Origin: Hypsibius dujardini
Lineage: Eukaryota > Tardigrada > Eutardigrada > Parachela > Hypsibiidae
Direction of reading: 5' to 3'
Length of the DNA stretch: 32,889 nucleotides
Assembly: GCA_001579985.1 (NCBI GenBank)
Contig: LRSR01013876.1
Location: 1-32,889, forward strand
Position 1 is the first letter of the stretch. Every line of letters starts with the position of its first letter. The notes under the pieces are model-generated. The model was not told the origin of the DNA. It did no database searches and saw only the letters and a program-made list of their open reading frames with translations. Positions 31,631 through 32,889 of the stretch are shown in pieces. Both the position numbers and the translations under genes were made by a program.

Positions 31631-32192
31631 TAGACAGATAGGCAGATAGGCAGATAGACATATAGACAGATAGACGGATAGGCAGATAGGCAGGTAGACG
31701 GATAGGCAGACAGACAGACAGATAGACGGATAGGCATACAGATGAAGGAATATATACATATTTAGTAATTAGCGATGTGGGTTTGTGTTTGCCTGTTTTC
31801 AGTCTCAGCTACAGACACGTCGATCCCACCTTAAAGTCTTCCAGCAGCTGGCCGAACTACGCAAGACCAGTACTATGCGAAACGCGGCCTACCGTGCCGG
31901 GGTGGTGGGGGAGACTGTTTTCTCGTTTGTTCGGCAACTAAAATGGGGTTCCGGCTACCTTATTCTAGTGGACTTACGAAAGAACGGCTTACTTGAAAGT
32001 CATCCGCGCGAATACAGCCTCTCGTCCGCGCAATTGAAGGGCACCGGGGTGCTGGCTCTCGGCAGTGTCAGCCTGTATAACACCAAAAACGGTGGCCCAA
32101 ACCCGCTGGCGAAGCAGAATGCCACAATCGATCTCAGCGGCTCGATCGTTCTACGCGAATCCGAGGCGGTCGTCATCCGCTTTCCCGCTTAA
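28496..32192 (+). CDS. SLC3A2: SLC3-family amino-acid transporter heavy chain (4F2hc/rBAT-like)
   Basis: SLC3 heavy chains are type II membrane glycoproteins that pair by disulfide with SLC7 light chains and bring them to the plasma membrane. Exons are 28496-28564, 28822-29164, 29492-29668, 29756-29955, 30224-30552, 30628-30811, 31024-31179, 31277-31411 and 31803-32192, totalling 1983 nt and 660 aa. The cytosolic part ends VFTRADLMKYKEAPFW, as in 4F2hc. One TM segment follows (about 74-95), then Cys102 in SSGRAC at the place of the 4F2hc light-chain cysteine. The ectodomain is GH13-like: LMYQINVRTFQDSDSDGIGD, RLDYLQSIKVETIVLNPIF, VIDFVVTHT, RFWLRRGVDGFRVL, VGNYDEHRAASRVGS, LLPGTVMAFYGDELGL. 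The usual nucleophile Asp is Leu (about 324), so no glycosidase activity is expected. The N- and C-termini are 4F2hc-like and the body is closer to rBAT and alpha-glucosidases, so the symbol is tentative. Confidence 0.87.
28612..28795. repeat. TTGATTGATTGATATGCAGATTGATCACAAATG tandem repeat, 3 copies
   Basis: Three units of about 62-66 bp, each with a run of TTGA, then ATGCAGATTGATCACA, then TTCATTGACTGA, lie in SLC3 intron 1. Confidence 0.8.
29997..30122. repeat. CTGT microsatellite in SLC3 intron 4
   Basis: A (CTGT)n array with CTTT, GCCTG and TTTG interruptions lies between SLC3 exons 4 and 5. Confidence 0.9.
31515..31740. repeat. CAGA/TAGA microsatellite in SLC3 intron 8
   Basis: About 225 bp of (CAGA)n and (TAGA)n, plus GATAGGCA units, lie between SLC3 exons 8 and 9. 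Confidence 0.9.
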
Positions 32193-32454
32193 TTACCGAT
32201 GGAAAATTAATTACCGGTTAATTAATTACCGATTAATTAATTACCGATGGGGACATGAAACTATTTTTTTTTGGTTCATTAGTGGTCAGTGCGTCTTGCT
32301 TCAGTATTCGTCGTTTGCAGTTCGTTTTACTGTCACTGTATTTAGACAACTGAAATTTGTCCACGTTTCCCGGTATGTTAATTCAATCAATCAATCAACT
32401 AAGAAGAAAGTATCTGTATATTATTATTGTCACTGGTGATAAATATTCAGAGGG
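32193..32454. other. Short region between convergent SLC3 and unknown gene
   Basis: The region opens with three to four copies of TTAATTACCGATGG/TTAATTAATTACCG (about 32190-32250) directly after the SLC3 stop. No gene is seen. Both flanking transcripts must end here or overlap. Confidence 0.6.
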
Positions 32455-32708
32455 TTAAGTTTCCTCGTCCTCGCCTTCTCCGTCTTCACCTAAACCATCG
32501 GCCTCTTCACCCCAGTATTTTCTGTCAAGGTCGTCCTCCAACACAACCAGTGACTCAATCGGTGACACCGACAGACCCCGTACCGCTCTGGACACATCAG
32601 CGTCGTCAACCGGACCTGCATCCTCACTGGTCCTTTCGTGTCTGGCTTCCTTTTCCACCGACTCCACCAACTCGGACGGCTCAACTGGCCGAAACTTTTC
32701 GATCATGT
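32455..32708 (-). CDS. Unrecognised gene, 3'-terminal exon with acidic C-terminus (partial)
   Basis: The exon runs from an acceptor (TGTTTCAACAG, minus strand) at 32709 down to a TAA stop at 32455-32457 and encodes 83 residues after a split codon. It opens MIEKFRPVEPSELVESVEKE and contains VSPIESLVVLEDDLDRKYWG. It ends in a very acidic tail (GEDGEGEDEET). I do not recognise the family. The frame is biased towards charged residues and has a clean acceptor, which supports a real terminal exon. The rest of the gene would lie to the right, beyond a CAGA-rich intron. An in-frame ATG at 32706 could instead be the start of a small protein, but I consider that less likely. Confidence 0.5.
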
Positions 32709-32765
32709 CTGTTGAAACACAATCCAGTTATATCACGAAAGGTACTGCGTTAACCAACCACAAAC

Positions 32766-32889
32766 AGACAGGCAAGCAGAGAGACAGACACGCCGACAGA
32801 CAGACAAACAGATAGGCACACGGACAGACAGACAGATAGGCACACAAACAAACAGACAGAAAGGCACACAGGTAGACAGACAGACAGAC
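32766..32889. repeat. CAGA microsatellite at the window edge
   Basis: An imperfect (CAGA)n array with GATAGGCACAC interruptions continues to the end of the window. It probably lies in the intron upstream of the terminal exon at 32455-32708. Confidence 0.85.

Noticed and set aside
1-32889. tRNA, rRNA or autonomous transposon genes
   Set aside because: I saw no cloverleaf-type box sequences, rRNA core sequence, reverse transcriptase or transposase motifs, although a weak tRNA could be missed by eye.

Overview
This is a eukaryotic (animal) nuclear window. The genes are split by many short GT-AG introns (about 59-860 bp), there is no operon or ribosome-binding-site structure, and the encoded proteins are metazoan: WBP11, ECT2, CFAP61, GUF1, C15orf61 and an SLC3 amino-acid-transporter heavy chain. 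Intron size, moderate GC and very heavy loading with CAGA/CTGT, TTGATTGA and longer minisatellites suggest an invertebrate with a repeat-rich but gene-dense genome. A flatworm-like animal is possible, but I cannot name the taxon. CFAP61 implies cilia or flagella with radial spokes.

Layout, left to right: (1) minus strand 1-3498, a 3'-partial gene for mitochondrial transcription factor B2 (TFB2M), with a large foldback element in one intron. (2) plus strand 4036-7691, WBP11, a spliceosome-associated protein, complete in 10 exons. (3) minus strand 7771-10268, an ECT2-type RhoGEF (DH-PH) in 3 exons, apparently lacking the N-terminal BRCT domains. (4) plus strand 11898-21290, CFAP61 in 12 exons with a predicted 2127 aa, much enlarged by in-frame repeats. 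(5) 21291-23464, intergenic minisatellites and a foldback element. (6) minus strand 23465-27965, GUF1 (mitochondrial EF4/LepA) in 13 exons, with a complete C15orf61-type gene nested on the same strand in intron 7. (7) plus strand 28496-32192, an SLC3 (4F2hc/rBAT) heavy chain in 9 exons. (8) minus strand 32455-32708, the 3'-terminal exon of an unrecognised gene running off the right edge.

All exon models were built by hand from splice signals, reading phase and similarity to family sequences I know. In every complete model the exon lengths add up to a whole number of codons: WBP11 459 aa, ECT2-like 521 aa, CFAP61 2127 aa, GUF1 690 aa, C15orf61-like 194 aa, SLC3 660 aa.

Two head-to-head pairs (TFB2M/WBP11 and GUF1/SLC3) each share about 530 bp of intergenic DNA and may use bidirectional promoters. 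WBP11 and ECT2 converge with only 79 bp between their stop codons. TFB2M and GUF1 serve mitochondrial gene expression, and the nested C15orf61-type protein is likely mitochondrial as well. The most striking structure is that nested gene: its TAG stop codon supplies the AG of the 3' splice site of GUF1 exon 8.
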